This document shows positions 1 through 9,714 of a stretch of 64,000 bases of DNA, piece by piece (positions within the stretch are counted from its first letter, which is position 1; every line of letters begins with the position of its first letter). The DNA lies in the NCBI GenBank assembly GCA_014529385.2, contig CM043967.1, positions 84,886,278 through 84,950,277 of the forward strand, in the 5' to 3' direction. The position numbers were made by a program, and so were the translations under genes. The notes beneath the pieces were generated by a model that was given only the letters and a program-made list of their open reading frames with translations, was not told where the DNA came from and made no database searches. The DNA is from Adiantum capillus-veneris. Lineage: Eukaryota > Streptophyta > Polypodiopsida > Polypodiales > Pteridaceae.

Positions 1-54
1 ATATATTGTCAAGGAGGTAGTTGCCAAAGTCATAGCTGACTAGTCTTCTTTCTA

Positions 55-1250
55 TCAACCTTATTGCCATCACCACTGCCATGTTTGCTCATGTTGTGAA
101 TATCCCGTCATCATTGCACTCCAGAAGATGACATTCCAGACATAAATGTCCTCAAGCACTTTTTGTGCTCCCTAAAGTACACCAGATTCGGTCTACATAT
201 CGAGCAAGGCATTGCGAAGCACAAAAAATTTTTGTAACAACTTGAGACTAACCATATCAGAGTTAATTTTGAAGTCCATATCGGCATCCTGCATAGAGCC
301 ACATGCCTTCAAGATATACGCGTAGGTGATTTTATCTAGACAAAGGCCCTCACTTTGCATCCGTTGAAAATGGCCTAGAGCTTTCTGGCCTTGCTCTTGT
401 TGTGCGTATACCGCAATCAGTGCTTGGCATACATATCAACCAAAAGCAGTGCAAAGTACGACATCTTTTTCAATAGCCTTTAACTAACAATACAATTGTG
501 AATTTTTGTGCCCACATCAGCATCTTGCGTAGAGCCACATGCTTCAAGATACATACATAGGTGATTGCATCTAGAGATAGGCCCTCGCTTCGCATATGCT
601 GAAAACAGACTGGAGCTTTTTGTCCCTACCCTGTGTGGCAAATCCTTCAATTAGTGCATTCGAAGAGTCCACACTCCGGGCAAAAAGCTCCTCGAGCACT
701 TTTTGTGCTCTCTTAAGAGCACCGCATTTAGCAAACATGTCAACCAAGGCATTGTCAAGCACGATACCCTTTTTCAATAGCCCCTAACTAACCATATGAG
801 CAAGAATTTTTATGCCCATATCAATATCATGCATAGAGCCACATGCCTTCAAGATGCACGCGTATATGATTGCACTTGGAGATAAGTCCTCGCTTTGCAT
901 CAGCCACTGAAATCAGCCTGGAGTTCTCTGGCCCTGCTTCTGTTGTGCATATCCCGCAATCAATGCACTCCAAGAGACGACATTCTGGATAGAAGGTCCT
1001 CAAGAGCTTTTCGCCTCATCTTAGAGTTTTTAAGCATAAATTCTCTACATGTTTTGCCCTCTTTTACGTGGCTCTATCTTACTTTACCTGGCCTGTGATG
1101 AATAACAATATCATCGTGAACTCTTCTGCCGATACCAACATCTTCCATGATGCCAGATGCCTTCAAGTTGCACGTGTAGGTGATTGCATTTGCTGAAAAC
1201 AGTCTAGAACTACCTGGCCCTGCCTTCCTTCAAGATGTGTGTGTAGGTGA
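55..1250 (-). pseudogene. Decayed pentatricopeptide-repeat (PPR) units
   Basis: Read on the minus strand, this stretch gives repeated PPR-like segments in shifting frames. The clearest runs at 571-777 and contains NALVDMFAKCGALKRAQKVL followed by ALIEGFATQGR, a typical PLS-class PPR unit. A second unit at about 111-300 reads NALLDM, then AQKVLEDIYVWNV, then GYSQHEQ after allowing stops and frame changes. Similar phrases of the type DAITYVCILKHVALRK recur near 530-570, 830-880 and 1150-1190. PPR proteins bind organellar RNA in plastids or mitochondria, and plants hold hundreds. No continuous frame joins the units and there is no start codon or targeting peptide, so this is a relic and not a gene. 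The same family recurs on the plus strand at 54.3-57.2 kb. The family is confident; unit boundaries are approximate. Confidence 0.72.
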
Positions 1251-1326
1251 TCTCATCTGGACAAAAGCCATCACTTTGCATCTGCTCAAAATAGCCTTTT
1301 CCAATGGCAATGGCGAAAGGGGATGC

Positions 1327-1329
<3 letters not shown>

Positions 1330-1377
<48 letters not shown>
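1330..1377. repeat. (CT)n microsatellite
   Basis: An almost pure CT dinucleotide run between the PPR relics and the TLC relic. It is the first of roughly thirty GA/CT tracts in the window. Confidence 0.95.
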
Positions 1378-1380
<3 letters not shown>

Positions 1381-1639
1381 GAGGTCGATTGTTGCAGCGC
1401 TCCTCTCTTGAAGCGTGTTCTATTTGTCTTCACGAAGCCTGTTGACTGTTCTCTCTTTGTTGTGCCTGTCTATTGTTGGCAGTTGCAGAAAATCGCACCG
1501 TCAAAGGCGACAGAGAAGTACAAGGAGGGCTTTGCGCTCCAAACAAAAATAGCTTTACTAGTTCTTTTCTCAAATCAACGCATGCCAAGTGTCACGCCTC
1601 CCCTTCCTCTATTGCAAAAATCGATCTTACATAATCAAG

Positions 1640-1771
1640 GTAAAGAAGATCATGAGCACCTTGCCATGGTTTGTGCATCAATAGGTCATGGTTAACAAGG
1701 CTGGCCCAACCCTCTGACTCCCATTGCTTGTATGTCATCCACACCGCTGCCACAAAATGGAGCACATACAC

Positions 1772-1822
<51 letters not shown>

Positions 1823-2170
1823 GAAGAAGAAGATGATAACAATGAAGACAAATTTTAATGTCCTAACAACAATATCAATTAGTGACCTCATAGATTTTTG
1901 TGAAAAAAGTCTTGAACTCATGTCATCTTACTCTTTAGGGATGTAGTGCTCGAAAACAATCTAACTTTAGTGTCATGCCACCTACAAATCTTGAGATTTA
2001 CCTCTAAATTTTAGATAGGAGGCTGAGAAAACACACAAAATTTAGCAAAAAAAAGGTATGAAAACCTTCAAATATAGTGAATTTACCTCTAGATATCTCA
2101 TGTGTAGGTTTTCCAAGCGTTTGGAAAATAGTTTTTTTAAGAACTACTTGGGTGAAGGAAAGGGTATTCT

Positions 2171-2217
<47 letters not shown>

Positions 2218-2493
2218 AGGAGAAGAGTTACCAAGGAGATCGCTGCACACCACGCACAAAAACGCGAGAAAGATATTGGTGAAGAGCGGAGAAGGGGAGA
2301 TCCAGTTCACAGCATGGCAAGTAGCTAGGCTTGCCACCATGGTGGCAAAGATATGCGACAGTTCAACATGGTGCTCTTTGATAGCTTTCCAAGCCAAGAA
2401 GGAAGACCATAGTGTGAAGAAGGCAAAAAAGAGGGTCATATTAGTAGTAGAACCACCACTCTTTGGTGCTCCACAAGTGCCATTCTTGGCCAT
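1640..2493 (-). pseudogene. Truncated TLC-domain protein gene copy
   Basis: This is a minus-strand, incomplete copy of the gene at 61540-62773. Exon 1 is complement(2232..2493), starting MAKNGTCGAPKSGG and including FFAFFTLWSSFLAWKAIKE. It ends at CTTG|GTAAC, the same place as in the other copy. Exon 2 starts at 1746 after a CAG acceptor and reads WMTYKQWESEGWASLVNHDL, then KPWQGAHDLL. Similarity to the other copy stops at about 1640, before the YDAFDLL and double-histidine segment, and exon 3 is absent. The intron (1747-2231) holds two GA/CT microsatellites. The start was chosen because the bases just upstream (GAGAAGGGAGTT-GCA) match the other copy. With the conserved core of the TLC domain missing, it is most likely a partial duplicate without function. 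Confidence 0.8.
1776..1819. repeat. (GA)n microsatellite in the TLC relic intron
   Basis: A GA run inside the intron of the truncated TLC copy. A second tract of the same type lies at 2177-2213, at the intron's other end. Confidence 0.93.
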
Positions 2494-2635
2494 TGCAACT
2501 CCCTTCTGAGAAGTCATTGAATTTTCTCGTGGAAAATGAAAGCTAGTGAGGGTATCTCACATATTTATTGGGGTTAAAATAAAAAAGGCAAATTTGTAGG
2601 TGTTTTCACCGTCAAATTGATTTGTAGGTAGGTCT

Positions 2636-2638
<3 letters not shown>

Positions 2639-2674
<36 letters not shown>
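2639..2674. repeat. (GA)n microsatellite
   Basis: A pure GA run just upstream of the TLC relic's start (minus-strand sense). Confidence 0.93.
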
Positions 2675-2679
<5 letters not shown>

Positions 2680-3780
2680 TGCGGGTCAATTTTGCTCACA
2701 CGATGCAAAGTCATCAGCTACTTTTAGAAATAACTGCGCATGCACGGTCTTATAACTATGCCTCGTGCACCAGTATGTTGCCTCAATTTTGTAAGCAGGA
2801 CAAATTAATTGGAATCTGAGGGGATGCTCTCATGTCTAGCAAGGAAAAAAACCGGAATGCGGCGCGTGAAGGGGAGAGTATAAGAGAGAGGAATGCAGTG
2901 ACGTTTGCAGATGCGAGGAGCAGGAGCTGGAGTGCGGAGGGAGGGCGGCGCACGACGATTTTTTCATTGTGTGTAGCCTACTAGTGCGCCATCGCGTGCA
3001 CTGAAGGCCTCTATCTCTGTCTCTCTTTGTCTAAGATGCGCACACTGATTGCCAATGGCATGGCGATGACTGCAGTGCCAGGGAGTGTTTGTCGCAGCTG
3101 TCTTGGATATGGATAGGCTTGCGAGTGATGGTGCGAGTAGTACTGTCGAGCGCAGACAGCGAGGCCGGTGGAGGAGCAGGTAGTGTTGTTGAGGGCAAAG
3201 AGAGAGGCCAATGGTCTTGCGAGACAGAGAGGGAGGCATTGAGGCGGCAGGGAGAGTGCGGAGCATGAGGATCAGCATGGGGACGAGGAGGACAGCTAGA
3301 TAGCGTGAGCAGGGGACTCTGTCAAACATACGCACACGAGAATGCAGCCCAGGCGATGGTTGATGCAGAGCACGCCAAGGTCAGTCGCGCGCGTTGCAAG
3401 CAGAGGAAGTATTAGTGTTGCTTGTCCTGGCACCTATGAGTGAGCAGCATGCGAGCAAGGATCCGTGGCGGGGATTGATCAAGACTCCACAGGTCGCCAT
3501 TGCCATACGGGGCAAGTTGTACAGGCCACGTGCGTGTGGACGTCGCGATACAGTGAGGGTTGGGGTGGCGGATTACTTTCAAACAGAATCTTGCTAAGTA
3601 ATTAATTAATGAGAGGCACTATAGACCGAGTATGTTTGTATGTTTGTTGGTTGTTTTATAAGCACCTCAGAAAAGATTGTACCCCACCGACTCCTTGCCT
3701 TCTTATATGCAATTATCCCACCTTGGGTGGCCTTCTACATGTAGGAAAAGGGAGCCTTTTTCAGTGTTTTTCATACAATG
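2675..3780. other. No recognisable gene
   Basis: This is the most GC-rich part of the left end. It contains short open frames on both strands, none with a recognisable motif or codon pattern. I see no gene here. Confidence 0.6.
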
Positions 3781-3781
3781 C

Positions 3782-3938
3782 ATAACATCATGAGCTTCTG
3801 CTCGGGAGGCACCGCATACCTAACTAGGTACGATTGGGGGCATGGGACTCCCACCCCCCCCACCGGGACGGCGGTCCCCTACCCCCAATCGTACCTAGCT
3901 AGGTATGCCGTGCCTCCCTCACAGAAGCTCATGATGTT
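3782..3938. mobile_element. Long palindromic (foldback) element, family P
   Basis: Two arms of about 64 bases (3782-3846 and 3875-3938) are near-perfect reverse complements around a C-rich loop. The outer arm reads CATCATGAGCTTCTG and the inner arm CTAGGTACGATTGGGGG, with few mismatches. A transcript would form a very long hairpin. Degenerate relatives occur at about 42668-42796 and 43130-43257, so this is a dispersed foldback/MITE-like family. I could not define a convincing target duplication. Confidence 0.7.
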
Positions 3939-4409
3939 GAGGTAAGTCATACTGTGGGAATTATTGTGAGAATCTGACCAAAGCTTCTTGTGGTACTTGG
4001 GGCGTGGTCACGCGAGGCTTAGTTAGAACTAAGCCTTGACATCCTCTGGTGGCAGGAGCTCAGCGCGAGACCGTCAGCAGGTAGAGAGAGGAACAGCAAA
4101 GCGCAAGCAAAAGAGAGAAAGATGGCGCTGACCGGCAGTGGGTGGGCATAGTTGTGTGCCTATGCCTTTTTAGGCATGGTTAGCCTACTATGCCGGTGGA
4201 TGCTTGCTACCTTGCCGGCTCCGCGTGACCATAGCCTTGGCAAGGAGCGTCAACAATTATATTGTGTGTGCGCGCGCACGCGTTGAGGGGTTGTCTCATA
4301 GAGGCAGGAAGAAAGAGCCGCAAGCAATAACATCACCTTTGAATTTTATAAGTTGTCTCACCTACAAATTTGTAAGTCACTCTAGGTAGTTAAAAACACA
4401 GTAATATGC
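3939..4409. other. No recognisable gene
   Basis: Spacer with scattered purine-rich sequence. Near 4355 it holds a short stretch related to the CACCTACAAATTTGTAAG motif seen in the 53-57 kb array and near 60430. No gene seen. Confidence 0.5.
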
Positions 4410-4418
4410 AAAAAAAAA

Positions 4419-4901
4419 GGAAAATTACCAAAATACCCCTCTAATTTGTGGAAATTCCCAAAATACCCTTCAAATTTCAAAAATTCCCAATATACCCCTC
4501 ATATTTTATCAAAATTCCCAAAATGCCCTTCAAATTTTCCAAAATTCCCAGCTTGTGAAAGTAAATTTATCCAAAGATTAAAAACATTGTAGCTATTCAT
4601 AGATTAAATTTATCAATGAATACAAGATACTAAAACTAGAATTTGAGCTGGTTATGTAGGCTTTGGTGATGAATTGCTTCATTATTTTTAGACATAAATG
4701 TCTTTTCTTTTGGGAGGTAATTTGTGACAAATCACATGCTAAGCACTAAAAAACGGATACACATTGTCAAAATAGAATAAAGATTAGGAAATCGTGAACA
4801 ATCCAGCTAAAATAGATACAAGGGTATTTTGGGAATTTTTGAAATTTGCGGGGTGTTTTGGGAATTTCCACAAATTAGAGGGGTATTTTGGTAATTTTTC
4901 C
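4419..4901 (-). mobile_element. Mutator-type MITE, family M, copy 1
   Basis: A 483-bp non-coding element with long imperfect terminal inverted repeats. The left end reads GGAAAATTACCAAAATACCC and the right end is its reverse complement. Tandem sub-repeats of AATTCCCAAAATACCC lie inside the arms. Nine A residues flank each side (4410-4418 and 4902-4910), compatible with a 9-bp target duplication, although a homopolymer is weak proof. The interior matches, in reverse orientation, the element at 60610-61087, which has an unambiguous 9-bp duplication. Nine-base duplications and long terminal inverted repeats are typical of Mutator-like elements. It has no transposase, so it would depend on one elsewhere. 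Confidence 0.72.
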
Positions 4902-5104
4902 AAAAAAAAATCATAATCCTTCCAGTCTTGATGGCCCGTCGAAAATCAACCTTGCCCACAGTGAAAACTACCACCCTTCCTTTAAGGTTTACCCTGCACG
5001 CACAAGGCAAGATTTTGGTGAGTGTTCGCAACCAAGGGCAAGCCACACAAAAAGCCCTCCCTCCACAATAAGTGACACATGGTCAGAGTGGAGGGATCAA
5101 TGGA

Positions 5105-5570
5105 GGGCGATCCTCAGCTTTAAGTGCCACGGGGTCCCAACCATGGGATCAATGGCTTTTGTGCAAAATCAAAGGCGTGCGCAGATCTCGGTTGTCGGCG
5201 GGTAAAAACTAAACTCGGGATCTCGAGTTTAGTTTTTATGGTGGGACCACAAAAACTAAACTCAGGATCTCGAGTTTAGTTTTTATGCCGAGATCCCGAG
5301 TTTTTTGGGCATGTTGGTCAAGGCGTGTGCCCCTCAAGCTGATAGTGAGGGTTCAAAACCTCATTGGGAAAGCAAGGCGTCCCAAGATTAGATCTCTACA
5401 GGCCCACGTGGCTGACCTCCCGGGATTAGTTTTTCGAATTCTAAACTCGGGATCCCGAGTTTAGATTTAATCGATCAACGATTTAGATCGATAGCCATCC
5501 CGCCTTCAATTGGGACCATTGATCCCATGCTTTGGGACCCCGTGGCACTTAAAGGGGAGGGAGGGCGATG
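5105..5570. mobile_element. Foldback element with internal palindromes
   Basis: The ends are inverted copies of about 45 bases sharing TTTAAGTGCCACGGGGTCCC and GGGATCAATGG (left near 5120-5157, right near 5508-5555). Inside are two back-to-back palindromes built on AAACTCGGGATCTCGAGTTT (5209-5282) and a third at 5443-5466. A tRNA-like segment sits between them. The structure suggests a non-autonomous inverted-repeat element. Exact ends and target duplication could not be fixed by eye. Confidence 0.6.
5308..5385 (+). other. tRNA-like (Pol III box A/box B) segment
   Basis: TGGTCAAGGCG at 5315-5325 fits the tRNA box A consensus TRGYNNARNNG. GGTTCAAAACC at 5350-5360 fits box B at ten of eleven positions. 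A perfect five-pair T-arm (TGAGG/CCTCA) flanks it. The D-arm and anticodon-loop wording resemble tRNA-Leu/Ser, but no seven-pair acceptor stem closes the molecule. It is therefore not a functional tRNA gene. A SINE head or tRNA relic captured by the surrounding foldback element is the likeliest reading. Confidence 0.5.
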
Positions 5571-5679
5571 ATCGGTGAGGCACGTATGATTTGCGATGTC
5601 CGATTGTCACACAAAGGGGGGACAAGTTTTCATACATGCGGCCTTATACGCTTTGCAACAACACGCGCTAGCTAGCGTG

Positions 5680-5896
5680 CAGTGTTCCGAAAAAATGTGT
5701 CTCAGCTTAATATCGTGCCGTTTTCAATTTCTAAAATGCCGGTTGAGGGCAAGGGAAAAGGGAGAAATTCCACCCCAAACTAGAGTAAAATAGTGTAAAA
5801 ACTCAAAAAAATAAACTAATTTTTAAAAATTTCCTCAGGGCAAATTCAAGGAAAGGAATTTTGTATGTTTGGAAAAATGATTTTTCACGAACACTG
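5680..5896 (+). mobile_element. hAT-type MITE, family H, copy 1
   Basis: A 217-bp element starting CAGTGTTCCGAAAAA and ending TTTTTCACGAACACTG. It is flanked by a perfect 8-bp target duplication, CTAGCGTG (5672-5679 and 5897-5904). Eight-base duplications with CAGTG ends are characteristic of hAT-superfamily elements. It encodes nothing and would need a transposase in trans. Three further relatives occur in this window. Confidence 0.9.
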
Positions 5897-6121
5897 CTAG
5901 CGTGGATAGGGCCCAGATCTATGGAGGAGGAGGTCAGGGGTACAACCGACAGCTGCAACACAAGGAAACCCTAATTTTTTTGCTCGTTGAAATTTGGTCA
6001 ACAGCAGATTAAACCTCTGTCGTTGATCCCTTTCACTTTGAGCATGTCATAAATGGTCGAGGCTGCACAAGGTATGTCCCTAAAAACTTAAAAGCCCTTA
6101 CAATGTAAAGTACATATGCAA

Positions 6122-6337
6122 CAGTGTTCAAGAAAAATGTGTCTCAGCTTAATATCATGTCATTTTCAATTTCCAAAATGCCGGTTGAGAGCAAGGGGAA
6201 AAGGAGAATTCCGCCCCAAAATAGAGAAAAATAGTGCAAAAACCCACAAAAACAACGTAACTTTTTAAAATTTCCTCTTGGCAAATTCAAGGAAAGGAAT
6301 ATTGTACGATTGGTAAAATGAATTTTCCCGAACACTG
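6122..6337 (+). mobile_element. hAT-type MITE, family H, copy 2
   Basis: A 216-bp relative of the element at 5680, colinear along its whole length. Its ends are CAGTGTTCAAGAAAAA and ATTTTCCCGAACACTG. A perfect 8-bp duplication ATATGCAA lies at 6114-6121 and 6338-6345. Only about 225 bp separate it from copy 1. Confidence 0.92.
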
Positions 6338-6353
6338 ATATGCAAGCTCTATT

Positions 6354-6605
6354 GTCGACCAAGTACCATTAATAACTGTTCGATGAACTTTATGTTCGAC
6401 CAAGTACCATTAATAACTGTTCGACGAACTATAAATTTGTCCTTTCGTGACAAAATGTGAAGGGCTTTTGAGTTTTCTCCTGATAGTACTATAAATTTGT
6501 CCTTTTTCGTGACAAAATGTGAAGGACTTTTGAATTTTCTCCTGATAGTACTATAAATTTGTCCTTTTTCGTGACAAAATGTGAAGGACTTTTGAGTTTT
6601 CTTCA
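6354..6605. repeat. Short tandem duplications
   Basis: A unit beginning TCGACCAAGTACCATTAATA occurs twice (6354-6430). It is followed by three tandem copies of a roughly 65-bp unit containing ACTATAAATTTGTCC and GACAAAATGTGAAGG (6428-6605). There is no coding sense. Confidence 0.85.
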
Positions 6606-6671
6606 AAGGCAAGCCATGCATGCATTGCATACTTGATTTTGCCCTTTGGTTTTATGAACCTCACATTGAAA

Positions 6672-6880
6672 CTATAACTATTTGGTTTTCCAAACATACA
6701 AAATTCCTGTCCTTGAATTTGCCCTGGGGAAATTTTACTAAATTAGGTTACTTTTTCAATATTTTACATTGTTTTTCTATATTGGGGTGGAATTTCTCCT
6801 TTTCCCCTTGCCCTCAACTAGAATTTTTGAAATTGAAAACAGCACGATATTAACTTGAGACACATTTTTCCCGAACAATG
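6672..6880 (-). mobile_element. hAT-type MITE, family H, copy 3 (damaged)
   Basis: An inverted relative of the two elements just upstream. It shares the interior TTTTCCAAACATACAAAATT and ends ATTTTTCCCGAACAATG at 6880. The other terminus is degraded and no target duplication is visible. Confidence 0.75.
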
Positions 6881-6929
6881 GGTTTATTAATGGGAATCTA
6901 TTTATCCACATGCGACTTTCATTGCTATG

Positions 6930-7027
6930 GTGGAAACAAAGGGAGCTAAGTAAAGAAATCAAAGCTCCTTGATGTCGAGTAGAATGGTTGTGTGCTATTC
7001 AGATATTTACATTTGAGATGCCTTGCA

Positions 7028-7089
<62 letters not shown>

Positions 7090-7175
7090 AAGAGAGAGCT
7101 TAGTAAAGCAATGAAATCTCGTTGTTGTTGAGTGCAGTGGGTGATGTGGTATTCAAATATTTACATTTGAGCTAC

Positions 7176-7259
<84 letters not shown>

Positions 7260-7341
7260 CGCACAAAAAGAGAGGTAATTAAAGTAGTAGAAGCTCCTTT
7301 CTCTTGAGTGCGGTGGTGTGTTATTGGGAGAGTTACATTTG

Positions 7342-7412
<71 letters not shown>
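6930..7412. repeat. Compound CT/CA minisatellite (three units)
   Basis: Three tandem units of about 150-170 bp. Each consists of a short unique part (GTAAAG...GCTCCTT...TTACATTTGAG) followed by (CT)n then (CA)n. The CT tracts are at 7027-7053, 7176-7222 and 7346-7388, each running directly into a CA tract. Proteins predicted here are artefacts of the dinucleotide runs. Confidence 0.88.
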
Positions 7413-7416
<4 letters not shown>

Positions 7417-9120
7417 CCGGATATATTTCCATACTTTCAATAGAACTTTGATTCATTAAATTAAAATAAATTCAATAAAATAATTGATTGAATAATCACA
7501 ATATACAGAGAACATCATAAACAAGAATTATCAAAACACAAGACACCATACTGGGTACCAACCACCTCCCTCAATCAATATGATTGAGTATTTGCCTTTT
7601 TCCCCTTTATTCATCTCATAAAGCATGAATTACAATAAAATAAATATATGAAAGATAAGAAAGGTGAGCTACGCAATCAAGAGAGTGTATCCCATGATTA
7701 AGAGATAAATTTAGCATAAAAGGGGGGCAAAATTTTATCTTCTCTAGCTTTTCAGTATTGAAGATTCCGATGGCTTCATTGGCTTTAAAAGAAGGATAAA
7801 ACAATAGGTCACTTGGTCATAATACTTTCGGAGCACTCGTCTTCCTCATGAAGGGTCAAGAAGATGATTCTTGCTAAAAACGGTGCACGCAAAGACGTGA
7901 TTTCGGGTCCTCTTTCTCTCTTCATCCTTGCATGCATGCAACCAAAATAGAAGTGATTGCTTTTTACTTAAACTCTCAAGATAGTAGGTAAAGGGGATTT
8001 CTATTTATATTGCTTATTTTAAATGGTTTTTAAAGAATAAAACATAAAAAAAATTGATAAATTATCCAAAATTAGTAATAGTGATGATAGTCCTCCCCAA
8101 TAGGGAAGCAACTACCATCAATTGCAAAAAATAGAGAAAACAAAGAATGCTAAAAATTTGTGTGGAAACAAGATAGATCTCCACACAATATATGTTCAAT
8201 CAAGTAAAGTACTTAAAGGGAACTTCCTATTGCTTATCATAATATCCTAAAAAGAGGAAACCAAAAAGGCAAGTGCAATCCACATATCAAAATATTATCT
8301 ACAAAAAATGAAAGAGATCTTTGTTAGCGAGCCCTCTAACAAAGATTAGGAGCATGACAATGATAAAATGTAATCACCTTAAATTTACATAGATCAAAGG
8401 ACAAAACCTCAGTCAAGTATTGTTTTAAATGATGTGCTAAATAGCTATCAAAGTGCGAACTTCAAGGTAACTTAGACTGCAAAGATCACACAAGTACTCC
8501 TTCTCAACTACATAATCTCTTACATATGCAAGTTAAGATTAGTGATGATACTTTTAAGTTATTACATGATGGTAGAGGCATACATTATCTCATTTCTACA
8601 CATGATACACAAAAGTCAAAATTTCATATGACTCACACAAACTATATAGTAAAAGCAGCTTCCCAAGGGACCAAATTGAATTGTGTGTTGATGGGAAAAG
8701 ATTTGAAATACCAATTGAGAGACTTCATTGAATCATGAGATTTTTTGATACCACCATTGTAAAACACAGACATTAGGAATTGAATGGGGTTTAGGAGGGC
8801 CTCTTTATTTGGCAGTTTAAGGGAATGCTTAAAGCTTAAGCCAAAATTTGACCAAGCCTAAAAGAGAGGGCAAAAAGGTCTATACTGAGATTTTTAAAAA
8901 AACCATTTTCATATTTTGAATTTGAAAATAGTCTATTTAGTAATCCAAAAGAGAGGTGCGTAAATGAATTTTAAAATGTCCTTTTCCCACCCCTCTTCTC
9001 TCTCTAACATATAAAACACTCTTTCTCACTTAGAACTCATTAAAGGAGGCACTTTTTTAACCCCCTTCTGCCAGAAAAGCAGATTTTTCACATTCTCTCA
9101 CTACATTCTCTCTCTCTAAA
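7413..9120. other. No recognisable gene
   Basis: AT-rich spacer with only short, unrecognised open frames. Near 9009 there is a TATAAAA-like word followed by pyrimidine-rich sequence, which could be a decayed promoter for the relic downstream. No gene is supported. Confidence 0.55.
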
Positions 9121-9131
9121 ATGTCAGCCAA

Positions 9132-9169
<38 letters not shown>

Positions 9170-9350
9170 CCCCTTTTCTCTCATGTCACTTCCTCTTCCA
9201 ATCATTAAGGAACATTCTTGGCTGCCTCTTTCTGAAAAAGTACAGATCCTCCAAGGTTACAGATCTGTCCTCTCTCCCACTCTCTCTTCCTTTATTGTCT
9301 TTCTATCCCCCACTCTCTCCCTCTCTCTCTCTCTCTCATGCTTCTCCCAC
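9121..9350. repeat. CT-rich low-complexity tract
   Basis: An interrupted CT-rich tract with a pure run at about 9133-9166 and another at 9318-9338. Open frames through it (SLSLSL) are not genes. Confidence 0.8.
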
Positions 9351-9714
9351 TCCAGCTCCAGCTGAGTGCAATGGAAAACTCCATTACCTCTGTGTGCAGC
9401 AGCATCTCTCTCTCTATAGTCATGATCAACAATTCGAATTCAAAGGAGATTGAGTTGCACTCCCTCTCTTTCATCCCTCCACAACATAATCCTTTTCTCT
9501 TATCTCTGAGTAATCTCCACTTCTTTCCTCCATAGCCACGTTCACTTGCTTGTAGCAATCACCATTACACATTCTCACTAATTTGCTTGATTAACTAACA
9601 TAAATGTCATTCAATTCCCTACCACTGCAAGACATTACTAACAAGTCAAAACGATATTAATTAAACGTTGATTTAGAGCAGGAGTACGCTATTGTGCGAC
9701 TTGGCACATCTAAT

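Noticed and set aside
2964-3335. A 123-codon minus-strand frame in the GC-rich left end
   Set aside because: Open frames overlap on the same strand and no motif is visible; likely a composition effect.
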